Source of the DNA: Paramagnetospirillum marisnigri
GTDB lineage: Bacteria > Pseudomonadota > Alphaproteobacteria > Rhodospirillales > Magnetospirillaceae
Direction: 5' to 3'
Assembly: GCF_001650715.1 (NCBI RefSeq)
Contig: NZ_LWQT01000058.1
Location: 1 to 33,480, forward strand
DNA length: 33,480 nucleotides
Made by a program: the position numbers and the translations under genes. The notes under the pieces are model-generated. The model was given only the letters and a program-made list of their open reading frames with translations. It did no database searches and was not told where the DNA came from. Shown here one piece after another: positions 18,523-26,501 of this stretch; the first letter of the stretch is position 1; each line of letters starts with the position of its first letter.

Positions 18523-20289
18523 CTACACCAGAACCATGCCGTCTTCTTCGGAGCCCGGATTGTCGCGGGACTTGTCCTCCGGACCTAGCACCATCTCGTT
18601 ATGGGCCATGCCGGGCATGATCATGGGGAAGACGTTTTCCGAGGCGTCGGTGCGCATCTCGACGATCACGGGCCGGTCCACCGCCATCATTTCCTTGATC
18701 ACGTCGTCCACCTGACCGGGCTGTTCGGCGCGCAGGCCTACGGCGCCGAAGGCCTCGGCCAGCTTGACGAAGTCGGGGTGGTGGTCCATGTGGCTTTCGG
18801 CGTAGCGGCCGCCGTGGATCAGCTCCTGCCACTGGCGCACCATGCCCAGATACTGGTTGTTGAGGATGACGATCTTCACCGGCAGGCGATGCTGCACCAG
18901 GGTGGCCATCTCCTGGATGTTCATCTGGATCGAGGCCTCGCCCGCGATGTCGATCACCAGGGCCTCGGGATGGGCCATCTGCACGCCCATGGCCGAGGGC
19001 AGGCCATAGCCCATGGTGCCCAAGCCGCCCGAGGTCAGCCAGTGATGGGGCAGGTCGAACTTCAGATACTGCGCCGCCCACATCTGATGCTGCCCCACTT
19101 CGGTGCAGATATAGGGATTGCGGTGGCGGGTCAGCTCGTAGACGCGCTGGATGGCGTATTGCGGCTTGATCAGCTTGTTGGAGTTCTCGAATTCCAGGCA
19201 TTTCAGGCCGCGCCATGCGTCGATCTGCTTCCACCAGGCCTTCAGCGCCGATTCGTTGACGCGGCACTGCTTGGCCTTCCAGACCTTGATCATGTCTTCC
19301 AGCACATGGGCACAGTCGCCCACCACGGCCAGGTCGACCACCACGTTCTTGTTGATGGAGCTGGGATCGATATCGACGTGGATCTTCTTGGAATCGGGCG
19401 AGAAGCCATCCAGCTTGCCGGTGACGCGGTCGTCGAAGCGGGCGCCGATATTGATCATCAGATCGCAATCATGCATGGCCATGTTGGCTTCGACCGTGCC
19501 GTGCATGCCCAGCATGCCCAGGAACAGCGGGTCCGAGCCCGGGAAGGCGCCCAGGCCCATCAGGGTCAGGGTGCAGGGATAGCCGGTCATGCGCACGAAC
19601 TGGGTCAGCAGCTGACAGGCGGCCGGGCCGGAATTGATGACGCCGCCGCCCACGTAGAAAATGGGGCGCTTGGCATGGGCGATCATCTCGATGGCCTTCT
19701 CGATGGCCTTGATGTCGCCCTTGACCTGGGGCTTGTACTTGGACTTGACCTTGGACGGCGGCTGGTATTCGCCCTTGCTCTGGATCACGTCCTTGGGCAG
19801 GTCGATCAGAACCGGGCCGGGACGGCCCGACCGAGCGACGTGGAAGGCCTCGTGCACCGTCCGCGCCAGATCGTTGACGTTCTTGACCAGGTAATTGTGC
19901 TTGGTGCACGGCCGGGTGATGCCGGTGATATCGGCTTCCTGGAAGGCGTCGTTGCCGATCAGATGGGTGGGCACCTGGCCGGTCAGACAGACCAGCGGCA
20001 CCGAGTCGCACTGGGCATCGGCCAGGCCGGTCACCGCGTTGGTGGCGCCGGGACCCGAGGTCACCAGGACACAGCCGACCTTGCCGGTGGACCGGGCATA
20101 GCCTTCGGCGGCATGGACGGCGGCCTGTTCGTGGCGCACCAGCACATGGCGCAGCCGGTTCTGCTTGAACAGCTCGTCATAGATGGGCAATACGGCGCCG
20201 CCGGGATATCCGAAAATGACCTCGACACCCTGGTCGACCAGGGCCTTCAAGAGGATTTCCGCTCCGTTCAGCGTATCGTGATGCGCCAT
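18523..20289 (-). CDS. ilvI: Acetolactate synthase catalytic subunit
   Basis: This 588-residue ThDP enzyme joins two pyruvates (or pyruvate and 2-ketobutyrate) in the shared first step of valine, leucine and isoleucine synthesis. The N-terminal domain has GYPGGAVLPIYDEL and the catalytic Glu54 in RHEQAAVHAAEGYAR. The ThDP motif at about 450 reads GEASIQMN and continues to NNQYLGMVRQWQ. GEA replaces the textbook GDG, a variant common in alphaproteobacteria. A promoter at 20377-20405 precedes it. It leads the ilvI-ilvH-ilvC operon. Confidence 0.98.
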   Translation of the reverse strand: MAHHDTLNGAEILLKALVDQGVEVIFGYPGGAVLPIYDELFKQNRLRHVLVRHEQAAVHAAEGYARSTGKVGCVLVTSGPGATNAVTGLADAQCDSVPLVCLTGQVPTHLIGNDAFQEADITGITRPCTKHNYLVKNVNDLARTVHEAFHVARSGRPGPVLIDLPKDVIQSKGEYQPPSKVKSKYKPQVKGDIKAIEKAIEMIAHAKRPIFYVGGGVINSGPAACQLLTQFVRMTGYPCTLTLMGLGAFPGSDPLFLGMLGMHGTVEANMAMHDCDLMINIGARFDDRVTGKLDGFSPDSKKIHVDIDPSSINKNVVVDLAVVGDCAHVLEDMIKVWKAKQCRVNESALKAWWKQIDAWRGLKCLEFENSNKLIKPQYAIQRVYELTRHRNPYICTEVGQHQMWAAQYLKFDLPHHWLTSGGLGTMGYGLPSAMGVQMAHPEALVIDIAGEASIQMNIQEMATLVQHRLPVKIVILNNQYLGMVRQWQELIHGGRYAESHMDHHPDFVKLAEAFGAVGLRAEQPGQVDDVIKEMMAVDRPVIVEMRTDASENVFPMIMPGMAHNEMVLGPEDKSRDNPGSEEDGMVLV

Positions 20290-20326
20290 GTTTGCACCTT
20301 AATCCGTTATCAATAGGCCCGCGCCA

Positions 20327-20343
20327 CGCGGGCAAAGGGGAGG
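20327..20343 (-). other. Small hairpin in the ilvI leader
   Basis: GCCCGCG-CCA-CGCGGGC forms a perfect 7-bp hairpin about 40 bp before the ilvI start, inside the predicted 5' leader. It has no following U-run, and I see no branched-chain-rich leader peptide with its own ribosome-binding site. A classic attenuator is therefore not supported. Confidence 0.3.
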
Positions 20344-20376
20344 TCCCGCGCTGCTGCACTGCGGCGCGAGGGGCAC

Positions 20377-20405
20377 AAACTATCCGCATGTCACCGGGGG
20401 GTCAA
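20377..20405 (-). promoter_or_regulatory. Promoter of the ilvIHC operon
   Basis: On the minus strand TTGACC (20400-20405), a 17-bp spacer and TAGTTT (20377-20382) form a good sigma70-like promoter. The -35 box lies inside the last codons of miaA. The transcript would start near 20370, giving an 80-nt leader. Confidence 0.55.
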
Positions 20406-21335
20406 GTGCGTTTGGCGAATTTTCAGAAAGATTGTGGCTATTAAACTTTCCGAAAGTTGCTCAGACACGGTCTCGGACGCCATCAACTGATGGCGGAACC
20501 ATGTGACTTGTCGCTTGGCGTAGTTCCGGGTGGCTTGGCAGGCGGCGGCGATGGCGGCGTCCAGCTCCATCTCGCCCGCCAGATGGGCCATCAGCTCGCG
20601 CAGGCCCAGCGCCTTCATGGCGGGCAATGCCGGATCGAGTCCAAGATCGGCCATGGCGCGGGCCTCGTCCAGGGCACCTTGCGCCACCATGGCGCGGAAT
20701 CGGCGATCGCAAGCCGCATATAGAGGCTCGCGCTCGGGCAACAAAGCGATGGTGAACCAGCGGGCGGTGACGCCACCACTCAGGGGCTCGGCCTGCCACT
20801 GGGCCAGGGAACGGCCGGTGGCTGCCAGGACTTCGGCGGCGCGGACCAGCCGCTGGCTGTCGCTGGGCCGCAGCCGTTCCGCCATGACCGGATCGCGGGC
20901 CGCCAGTTCGGCGTGGAAGGCGGGGGCACCCACCTCAGCCATGCGGGCGCGGGTGGCGTCCCTGACCTCGTCGGGAATGTCGGGGATGGGTGACAGGCCT
21001 TGCATCAGGCTGCGCAGATAGAGGCCGGTGCCGCCCACCACGATGGGCAGCTTTCCCGCTTCCCAGGCGACGTTCATTTCTTCCGCCGCCAGATCGCGCC
21101 AGCGTGCCGCCGAACAGGCCTCGGACGGGGGCAGGACGCCATAGAGGCGGTGCGGCACGACGGCGTGGTCAGCGGCGGGCGGCTGGGCGGTCAGGATGGG
21201 CAGCCCGGCATAGACCTGCATGGAATCGGCATTGATCACCACGCCGTCGAACTCGCGGGCGAGACGCAGCGCGAGCCCCGACTTGCCCGAGGCGGTGGGA
21301 CCGGCGACGACGATGGCGGGGGGAGGAGGAGTCAC
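20391..21335 (-). CDS. miaA: tRNA dimethylallyltransferase
   Basis: This 314-residue enzyme adds an isopentenyl group to A37 of tRNAs that read UNN codons. The P-loop GPTASGKS is at residues 12-19. The family motifs INADSMQVY, the catalytic Asp-containing AQP loop, VVGGTGLYLRSL and a C-terminal RNYAKRQVTWFRHQ helix are all present. The start is a GTG, with no strong Shine-Dalgarno. The 3' end overlaps the ilvI promoter. Confidence 0.97.
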   Translation of the reverse strand: MTPPPPAIVVAGPTASGKSGLALRLAREFDGVVINADSMQVYAGLPILTAQPPAADHAVVPHRLYGVLPPSEACSAARWRDLAAEEMNVAWEAGKLPIVVGGTGLYLRSLMQGLSPIPDIPDEVRDATRARMAEVGAPAFHAELAARDPVMAERLRPSDSQRLVRAAEVLAATGRSLAQWQAEPLSGGVTARWFTIALLPEREPLYAACDRRFRAMVAQGALDEARAMADLGLDPALPAMKALGLRELMAHLAGEMELDAAIAAACQATRNYAKRQVTWFRHQLMASETVSEQLSESLIATIFLKIRQTHLTPR

Positions 21336-21373
21336 GGGTCGAGCAGGGAGAGGATGTGGAATTCGTGATCAAA

Positions 21374-21497
21374 CCCTCGCCCGCTAGCGGGAGAGGGTGG
21401 CGAGCGGAAGCGAGCCGGGTGAGGGCCTGGATGGTCGACATGAGCCCTCACCCTCCGGCCCTGTGGGCCTCCCCCCTCTCCCGCAAGCGGGCGAGGG
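21374..21497. repeat. Long interrupted inverted repeat, REP-like element
   Basis: Arms at 21374-21397 and 21474-21497 are 24 bp each and reverse complements with a single mismatch. Inner segments also pair (GAGGGC near 21421 with GCCCTC near 21445). The whole could fold into one long stem. It lies in the 335-bp region between the divergent miaA and transaldolase genes. The sequence style (CCCTCGCCCGC...GGGAGAGGG) is that of dispersed alphaproteobacterial intergenic palindromes. The rest of the intergenic region (21498-21610) shows nothing further that I can support. Confidence 0.7.
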
Positions 21498-21613
21498 GGT
21501 GAGAGGGGCATCAGGCACAGGATTTCCTTCAACTGTTCCGCGGCCGAAGCCATGGGGCACCTCCAGCCTCCATAATAGCCCAGGCTGGGCGGTCCCGCGA
21601 CAGGCATTGGCGA

Positions 21614-21641
21614 TTGACCCGGCCCGGGGGCGCGCTAGTCT
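21614..21641 (+). promoter_or_regulatory. Promoter for the transaldolase-like gene
   Basis: TTGACC (21614-21619), a 16-bp GC-rich spacer and TAGTCT (21636-21641) lie 30 bp before the ATG. The boxes are good but the spacer is one base short. Confidence 0.45.
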
Positions 21642-21670
21642 ATGGCCCGCATTGCAGTGAGAGGCCCGCC

Positions 21671-22327
21671 ATGAAGTTCTTCATCGATACCGCCGAAGTC
21701 GCCGACATCCGCGAATTGGCCGAGACCGGCCTGGTGGACGGCGTCACCACCAATCCCAGCCTGATCGCCAAGAGCGGGCGCAAGATCCTCGACGTGATCG
21801 CCGAGATTTGCGACATCGTTCCCGGCCCCATCTCCGCCGAGGTGGCCGCCACCGATTTCGACACCATGCTGGCCGAGGGCCGCAAGCTGGCCAAGCTTCG
21901 CTCCAACGTGGCGGTGAAGGTGCCGCTGACCCCGGCCGGGCTGAAGACCTGCAAGGCCCTGTCCGATGACGGCGTCAAGGTCAACGTCACCCTGTGTTTC
22001 TCTGCCAACCAGGCCATCCTGGCGGCCAAGGCCGGGGCCGCCTTCATCTCCCCCTTCGTCGGGCGTCTTGACGATATCGGCCAGGACGGGATGGAGCTGA
22101 TCGCCGACATCGTCGCCATTTATCGGGAATATCCCATGTGGCGCACCGAGGTGCTGGCCGCCTCCATCCGTCATCCCATGCATGTGACCGAGGCGGCGCG
22201 CCTGGGCGCCCATGTGGCCACCATGCCGCCCTCGGTGCTGCGCCAGATGTACAAGCATCCGCTGACCGACAAGGGCTTGGAGGCCTTCATGTCCGACTGG
22301 GCCAAGACCGGCCAGTCGATCCTGTGA
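21671..22327 (+). CDS. tal: Transaldolase / fructose-6-phosphate aldolase family enzyme
   Basis: This 218-residue protein is a short (class 3/4) transaldolase-type TIM barrel. The N-terminus [22 protein letters not shown], the Schiff-base Lys83 in VAVKVPLT, and [14 protein letters not shown] are all typical. It moves dihydroxyacetone units between sugar phosphates in the non-oxidative pentose phosphate pathway; a fructose-6-phosphate aldolase activity cannot be excluded by sequence. The ATG has GAGAGG upstream, and the gene ends one base before the convergent DUF6134-like gene. Confidence 0.95.
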   Translation: MKFFIDTAEVADIRELAETGLVDGVTTNPSLIAKSGRKILDVIAEICDIVPGPISAEVAATDFDTMLAEGRKLAKLRSNVAVKVPLTPAGLKTCKALSDDGVKVNVTLCFSANQAILAAKAGAAFISPFVGRLDDIGQDGMELIADIVAIYREYPMWRTEVLAASIRHPMHVTEAARLGAHVATMPPSVLRQMYKHPLTDKGLEAFMSDWAKTGQSIL

Positions 22328-22328
22328 C

Positions 22329-22973
22329 CTATTTCAGGACGTAGAAGATGTCGGAGCCGTCGTCACCCCGGATATAGACCTGGACCAGACGGCCTCCGGC
22401 GTCATACCAGACATCGCGCCCGTATTCGCCCACCCAGCGCCAGTGCCGGGCCTGGACCGGCTGGCCGCGCACGCTGACGCTCTCCAGCCCCAGATCGCGA
22501 ACCGTGACGGTGTTGATGGTGCCATCGGCCGGGTCCAGCACCTGGGTGGTGGTGGCGGGCAGCGGGTGCCACAATGTGGCGGGGGGAATGGCGGCATGCT
22601 GGATGGTCTTGCCGTCGGCGGTGATGCGCAGTCCTCCGGCCGTCGCTTCGGCCTCGATCACATGCTTGGTACCGTCATCATCGGCCACCATGGACAGCCG
22701 TTTCAGCCGATCGTGCTCCCAGATTTCGCTGCCGCGCTGGGTGAAGCGATAGGCGGTCAGGCCGAAGATACTCACCTTGACATCCACATCGGTGGTGACC
22801 TCCACCCTGCCGGGCCGCTGGCTGATCACCATGACATGGCGTCCGATGGTTTCGTCATGGCGGCGGATGTCGAAGGCCAGGGTCTGGGGCGACGGCCCGT
22901 CGGAAAAGGCGACGGCGGCCGTGGTGGCGAATATCAGGGCCAAACTGGCAAGGACGAGACGAAGGCGAAACAC
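22329..22973 (-). CDS. DUF6134-like exported protein
   Basis: This 214-residue protein has a Sec signal (MFRLRLVLASLALIFATTAAVAF). A beta-rich mature part follows with FDIRRHDETIGRH, VDVKVSIFGLTAYRFTQ, WEHDRLKRLSMVADDDG and a C-terminal WYDAGGRLVQVYIRGDDGSDI. This matches the family of hypothetical proteins I know as DUF6134, of unknown function. The GTG at 22973 is preferred as start because it places the signal peptide first and avoids overlap with the divergent dsbB gene. The signal and the neighbouring dsbB fit a periplasmic or envelope role. Confidence 0.75.
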   Translation of the reverse strand: MFRLRLVLASLALIFATTAAVAFSDGPSPQTLAFDIRRHDETIGRHVMVISQRPGRVEVTTDVDVKVSIFGLTAYRFTQRGSEIWEHDRLKRLSMVADDDGTKHVIEAEATAGGLRITADGKTIQHAAIPPATLWHPLPATTTQVLDPADGTINTVTVRDLGLESVSVRGQPVQARHWRWVGEYGRDVWYDAGGRLVQVYIRGDDGSDIFYVLK

Positions 22974-23018
22974 GGCTATGCCTGCAAGCGGTCGGTGGTC
23001 AAGTCTGTCGTCCCAGGA

Positions 23019-23024
23019 TATAGT
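23019..23024 (+). promoter_or_regulatory. -10 box for dsbB, close to the ATG
   Basis: TATAGT lies only eight bases before the dsbB ATG (23033). The -35 region (GGTCAA with a 17-bp spacer) is weak. A transcript starting about seven bases downstream would have almost no leader, and no Shine-Dalgarno is present. Confidence 0.4.
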
Positions 23025-23032
23025 GCAGTGCA

Positions 23033-23509
23033 ATGAAAATATCGACCCAAACCATCGCACCGGCCGTGCTGGCCATCTGCGTTCTCTCCCTGGCCTTCGC
23101 CCTGACGGCCCAGTACGGCTTTGGCCTGCGGCCCTGCAATCTGTGCCTGATCCAGCGGGTGCCCTTCGTGCTGGCGGCCCTGCTGGCCGCCGCCGCCCTG
23201 GCCCGTCCGGGGAAGGCGCCGCTGTTGCTGCGTCTGGCCGGTCTGGTGCTGGCGGTCAACGGCCTGATCGCCTTCTACCATGTGGGGGTAGAGCAGCACT
23301 GGTGGGCCTCGGCCGCCTGTTCCGGCGGCGGTGGCGGGCCGGTCTCGGTGGCCGATCTGATGGCCGAGATGAGCAAGCCCGCCGAGGCCCAGTGCGACAC
23401 CCCGGCCTGGGAGTATCACGGCATCACCATGGCGCTGCTGAACGTGCCGTTCTCGCTCGGCCTCGGGCTGGCGGTACTGGCGCTTTTGCGCCGTAAACAG
23501 GAGACGTGA
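23033..23509 (+). CDS. dsbB: Disulfide bond formation protein DsbB
   Basis: This 158-residue inner-membrane protein has four hydrophobic helices. It passes electrons from DsbA to quinone. The first redox pair is C35 and C38 (CNLC) after helix 1, in the expected RPCNLCLIQR context; the second pair is C96 and C121 in the periplasmic loop. It could serve maturation of the many c-type cytochromes in this genome, which is inference. coq7-like follows three bases later. Confidence 0.94.
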   Translation: MKISTQTIAPAVLAICVLSLAFALTAQYGFGLRPCNLCLIQRVPFVLAALLAAAALARPGKAPLLLRLAGLVLAVNGLIAFYHVGVEQHWWASAACSGGGGGPVSVADLMAEMSKPAEAQCDTPAWEYHGITMALLNVPFSLGLGLAVLALLRRKQET

Positions 23510-23512
23510 TCC

Positions 23513-24052
23513 ATGCGCAAGCCCATCCCCGGCGACCTCACCCGCCAGCAGATGATCGAGCGTATCCTGCGGGTGGACCAGGCGGGCGGATTGGGGGCGG
23601 TGCGCATCTATCAGGGCCAGATGGCGGTGCTGGGCAAGGGTGCGGCGGCGCCGGTGATCCGCCACATGGCCGAGCAGGAGAAGGAGCATCTGGCCACCTT
23701 CGACCGGCTGATCGGCCAACGGGGCGTGCGTCCCACCATTCTCTCGCCCATCTGGCATGTGGCCGGGTTCGCCCTGGGCGCCGCCACGGCGCTGCTGGGC
23801 GAGAAGGCGGCCATGGCCTGCACCGTGGCGGTGGAGGAAACCATCGACGCCCATTACGCCGCCCAGGCCGAAGCCCTGGGCGAGGATGAGCCGGAACTGA
23901 AGCAGACCATCCTCAAATTCCGCGACGAGGAGATCGAGCACCGTGATATCGGTCTGGAACGCGGCGCCGAGCAGACCCCGGCCTATCCGGTGTTGTCCAC
24001 CGCCATCCGCACCGGCTGCCGTCTCGCCATCTGGCTGAGCGAGCGGGTATAG
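23513..24052 (+). CDS. coq7: COQ7-family diiron protein (demethoxyubiquinone hydroxylase-like)
   Basis: This 179-residue ferritin-like protein matches COQ7/UbiF-type hydroxylases that add the last hydroxyl to the ubiquinone ring. Helix 1 reads RVDQAGGLGAVRIYQGQ; the metal-binding HMAEQEKEH gives E56 and H59; VAVEETIDAHY gives E108/E109; and DEEIEHRDIG gives E140 and H143. In the family helix 1 normally has HAGE, with the Glu bound to iron; here the Glu position is Gly26, so one of six expected ligands is missing. The start has GGAG upstream, inside dsbB. It probably forms an operon with dsbB and the carbamoyltransferase. Whether it is still a ubiquinone hydroxylase is open. Confidence 0.88.
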   Translation: MRKPIPGDLTRQQMIERILRVDQAGGLGAVRIYQGQMAVLGKGAAAPVIRHMAEQEKEHLATFDRLIGQRGVRPTILSPIWHVAGFALGAATALLGEKAAMACTVAVEETIDAHYAAQAEALGEDEPELKQTILKFRDEEIEHRDIGLERGAEQTPAYPVLSTAIRTGCRLAIWLSERV

Positions 24053-24062
24053 GAGCGCCGGG

Positions 24063-25802
24063 ATGATTACCGCTGGGCTGCATGTCGGACATGATGCAAA
24101 TGCAGCCATTGTCATCGATGGCCGCTTGGCCATCTGTGTCGAGGCGGAGCGAATCAGCGGGGTCAAGCATGTGCCGGGGAAAAATGCGGCAGTCGCCGCC
24201 CTTACGGCCGCACTGAATGTTCTCGGCATTCGGCCTGAACAGTTGGATGGCGTGTGCGTCGCCGACGAGGCGGGTATCTTCATGGGATTGGAAGCCAAGC
24301 ATGGAGAGGCTCTCACAAGGCTCACCCACAATTCCCCTCATGTCATGCTTCTTGATGCCGAGGGGCTGGGCCAGGGCAACGCCCCTCTTTACGTGTGTTG
24401 CCACGGCATGGCCCATGCCGCCAGCGCCATTCGGATGTCGGGCTATTCCGATGCTGCCATCCTGTATTACGACGGCTACGGCAGTTGTTCCGCCGGATTT
24501 GGGCTGAATTGGCGCGGTGGGGCCCTGACCCTGGTCGAAGGAACGATGAATCGCTTGATGGTTGGCCATCGCTATTCCCAATTCGGCTACTTCTTCGACG
24601 GCATCAAGAAGCGGATGCCCAGCGGAGACGAGGAAGGGCGGATCGTTATCGCGGATATCCTTGATTTCGCCGGTAAGATCATGGGGGCGCATGCCTATGG
24701 CGTGGCCGCCGAGTCCGACGTTGGCGATTTGATGGAATGGTTCTCCCATGGCGACGTGGATGTCTACCATGCTGCATTCATGCCGCCGCCGATCAATCGC
24801 GATCCCTTGCCGGGGTTGCGGCCCGACAATCTCTACAACCGCCTTCACATGGGATGCCTGCCGGAGGGTGAACAGCGCTCGCTGGACGTTCTCGCGGCCA
24901 TGCAGGAGGCGTTCAGCCGGGTTGTGATGGCGGCGGTGGACGACTTGATGTCGCGCTCCGGCCAGGAACGTCTGATCGTCACCGGCGGCTGCGGCCTCAA
25001 CATCGTCACCAACGAGCGCATCGCCCGCATGCCCCAAGTGCGCGAGCTGTTCATTCCACCCAATTGCGACGATCGGGGAATTTCTGCCGGGGCCGCCATT
25101 CTTCTTCACGCGGCCCTCAGCGGGCAGCCCATGGCCGATCCCGCCACCTGGACACCGGAATCGCGCTCTCCCTATCAGGGACTTTCCATGGTGGCGGATG
25201 CTCCGGCGCCACAGGGGATTCATGGCGCCGATCTCGACCTGTCCGATGCCGACAATCTGGGCCGGTTCGCCCGGGCGCTGCTGGACGAGCGCATCATTGG
25301 CCTGTTGCAGGGACGCAGCGAGATCGGCCCGCGCGCCCTGGGGCACCGCAGCATCCTGGCCTCGCCGTTGCGGGGCGAGATGAAGGACATCATCAACCGC
25401 AAGATCAAGCAGCGGGAATGGTGGCGGCCCTTCGCTCCGGTGGTGCGGTCCATGGATGCCGACCGCTACTTCAATCTCAGCCGCCATGACCCCTATATGC
25501 TGACCGGCGGCGAGGTCCGGCCGGAATACCGCGACCGGCTGGCGGCCATCACCCATGTGGATGGAACCGCCCGCGTCCAATGCCTGCCCGACCGGGACGC
25601 CAATCCGGTGCTGTGGGATCTGCTGGGGGCGTTCGAGGCGGTCTCGGGGATCGGGGTTCTGCTCAATACCTCGTTCAACGCCGGGGGCAAGCCCCTGGTC
25701 AACCTGACCTCGGATGCCTTCGCGCTGTTGCGTGATACCGGACTGGACAGTTTCTGGATGGATGGCCGCGCCTACTGGAAAAGCGATAGCCTCTGGGGGT
25801 GA
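24063..25802 (+). CDS. NodU/TobZ-family carbamoyltransferase
   Basis: This 579-residue protein has the two domains of O-carbamoyltransferases (NodU, CmcH, TobZ): an N-terminal Kae1/YrdC-like ASKHA fold opening GLHVGHDANAAIVIDG, with a CHGMAHAASAIRMSG metal motif and DGYGSCSAG, and a C-terminal domain with RSEIGPRALGHRSILASP, WWRPFAPVV and LNTSFNAGGKPLV. It transfers a carbamoyl group from carbamoyl phosphate (via carbamoyl-AMP) to a hydroxyl on a sugar or secondary metabolite; the acceptor is unknown. AGGAG overlapping the coq7 stop is its ribosome-binding site. The first half uses visibly more A/T-ending codons than its neighbours, which hints at a separate origin. Confidence 0.9.
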   Translation: MITAGLHVGHDANAAIVIDGRLAICVEAERISGVKHVPGKNAAVAALTAALNVLGIRPEQLDGVCVADEAGIFMGLEAKHGEALTRLTHNSPHVMLLDAEGLGQGNAPLYVCCHGMAHAASAIRMSGYSDAAILYYDGYGSCSAGFGLNWRGGALTLVEGTMNRLMVGHRYSQFGYFFDGIKKRMPSGDEEGRIVIADILDFAGKIMGAHAYGVAAESDVGDLMEWFSHGDVDVYHAAFMPPPINRDPLPGLRPDNLYNRLHMGCLPEGEQRSLDVLAAMQEAFSRVVMAAVDDLMSRSGQERLIVTGGCGLNIVTNERIARMPQVRELFIPPNCDDRGISAGAAILLHAALSGQPMADPATWTPESRSPYQGLSMVADAPAPQGIHGADLDLSDADNLGRFARALLDERIIGLLQGRSEIGPRALGHRSILASPLRGEMKDIINRKIKQREWWRPFAPVVRSMDADRYFNLSRHDPYMLTGGEVRPEYRDRLAAITHVDGTARVQCLPDRDANPVLWDLLGAFEAVSGIGVLLNTSFNAGGKPLVNLTSDAFALLRDTGLDSFWMDGRAYWKSDSLWG

Positions 25803-26498
25803 TCACACCAATCCCCGTATCCGGGCCTGGGCGAAGGCGGCCAGGGCATAGGCATCCTCGATCTCGCGCCGCTCCGCCATGGCCATGAACTCGTCGGGCG
25901 TCACCAGCAGAATCTGGCCGATCCCCTCGGACAGTTGCGGTTTTCCCACCCCGTCGATCTCGGCGAAATAGAGGTCGACCCGGCCGGTGCACAGCGAGGT
26001 GTCGCTGGTGGTGCGGCCCATATGGACCATGCGGCTGATGGCGCCACCCACCTCCTCGGCCATTTCCTGGTGCACGGTCTGCTCCAGCGAATGGCCCGCC
26101 TCCACCGTTCCCCGGGGAATCTCCAGCATCCAGCGCCGCACCGGATGGCGGTAGATGCGGATGAGGACGATGCGGCCCGCCGTTACCGCCAGCACCGCCA
26201 CCCCATCGGGATTGGCGTAGATCACCCGGTTATGGGTGCCCAGCGAGCCATCGGGAAATCGGATGGCGTCGCGCAGCGCCACCACGTAGCGGTCTTCGGA
26301 CAATACGCCGACCGAGGCCGAGGCGGGTGGCAGGCCGATGGCGCGGTTACGCTTGGCGATATGGCGTTGGGCGGCGCGGATATCCGCGTCCTCCAGCAGA
26401 ATCTGGATGCCGTCGGGGCCGTTGACGAACCAGTCCGGCCGCTCGGTCACCAGTTCGCGATAGCGGCGGTAATCGGCCCGGCGGGTCGATGGCGGCAT
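25803..26498 (-). CDS. Nudix-fold protein with altered Nudix box
   Basis: This 231-residue protein has a Nudix domain at about 90-200 with the box GTVEAGHSLEQ...QEMAEEVGG. Compared with G-x5-E-x7-R-E-U-x-E-E-x-G-U, the first Glu is His and the Arg is Gln, while the metal-binding E...EE is kept. The core otherwise resembles ADP-ribose/NDP-sugar pyrophosphatases (VIYANPDGVAVLAV, LIRIYRHPVRRWMLEIPRG). The N-terminal 85 residues (YRELVTERPDWFVNGPDG) are an extra domain that I do not recognise. It begins three bases after the usp gene on the same strand. Hydrolase activity is possible but not assured. Confidence 0.88.
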   Translation of the reverse strand: MPPSTRRADYRRYRELVTERPDWFVNGPDGIQILLEDADIRAAQRHIAKRNRAIGLPPASASVGVLSEDRYVVALRDAIRFPDGSLGTHNRVIYANPDGVAVLAVTAGRIVLIRIYRHPVRRWMLEIPRGTVEAGHSLEQTVHQEMAEEVGGAISRMVHMGRTTSDTSLCTGRVDLYFAEIDGVGKPQLSEGIGQILLVTPDEFMAMAERREIEDAYALAAFAQARIRGLV

Positions 26499-26501
26499 GG
26501 C

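Noticed and set aside
18601-20316. A 571-codon plus-strand frame opposite ilvI, with a similar one at 17004-18620
   Set aside because: Both are shadows of the ilv genes, with no recognisable motif.
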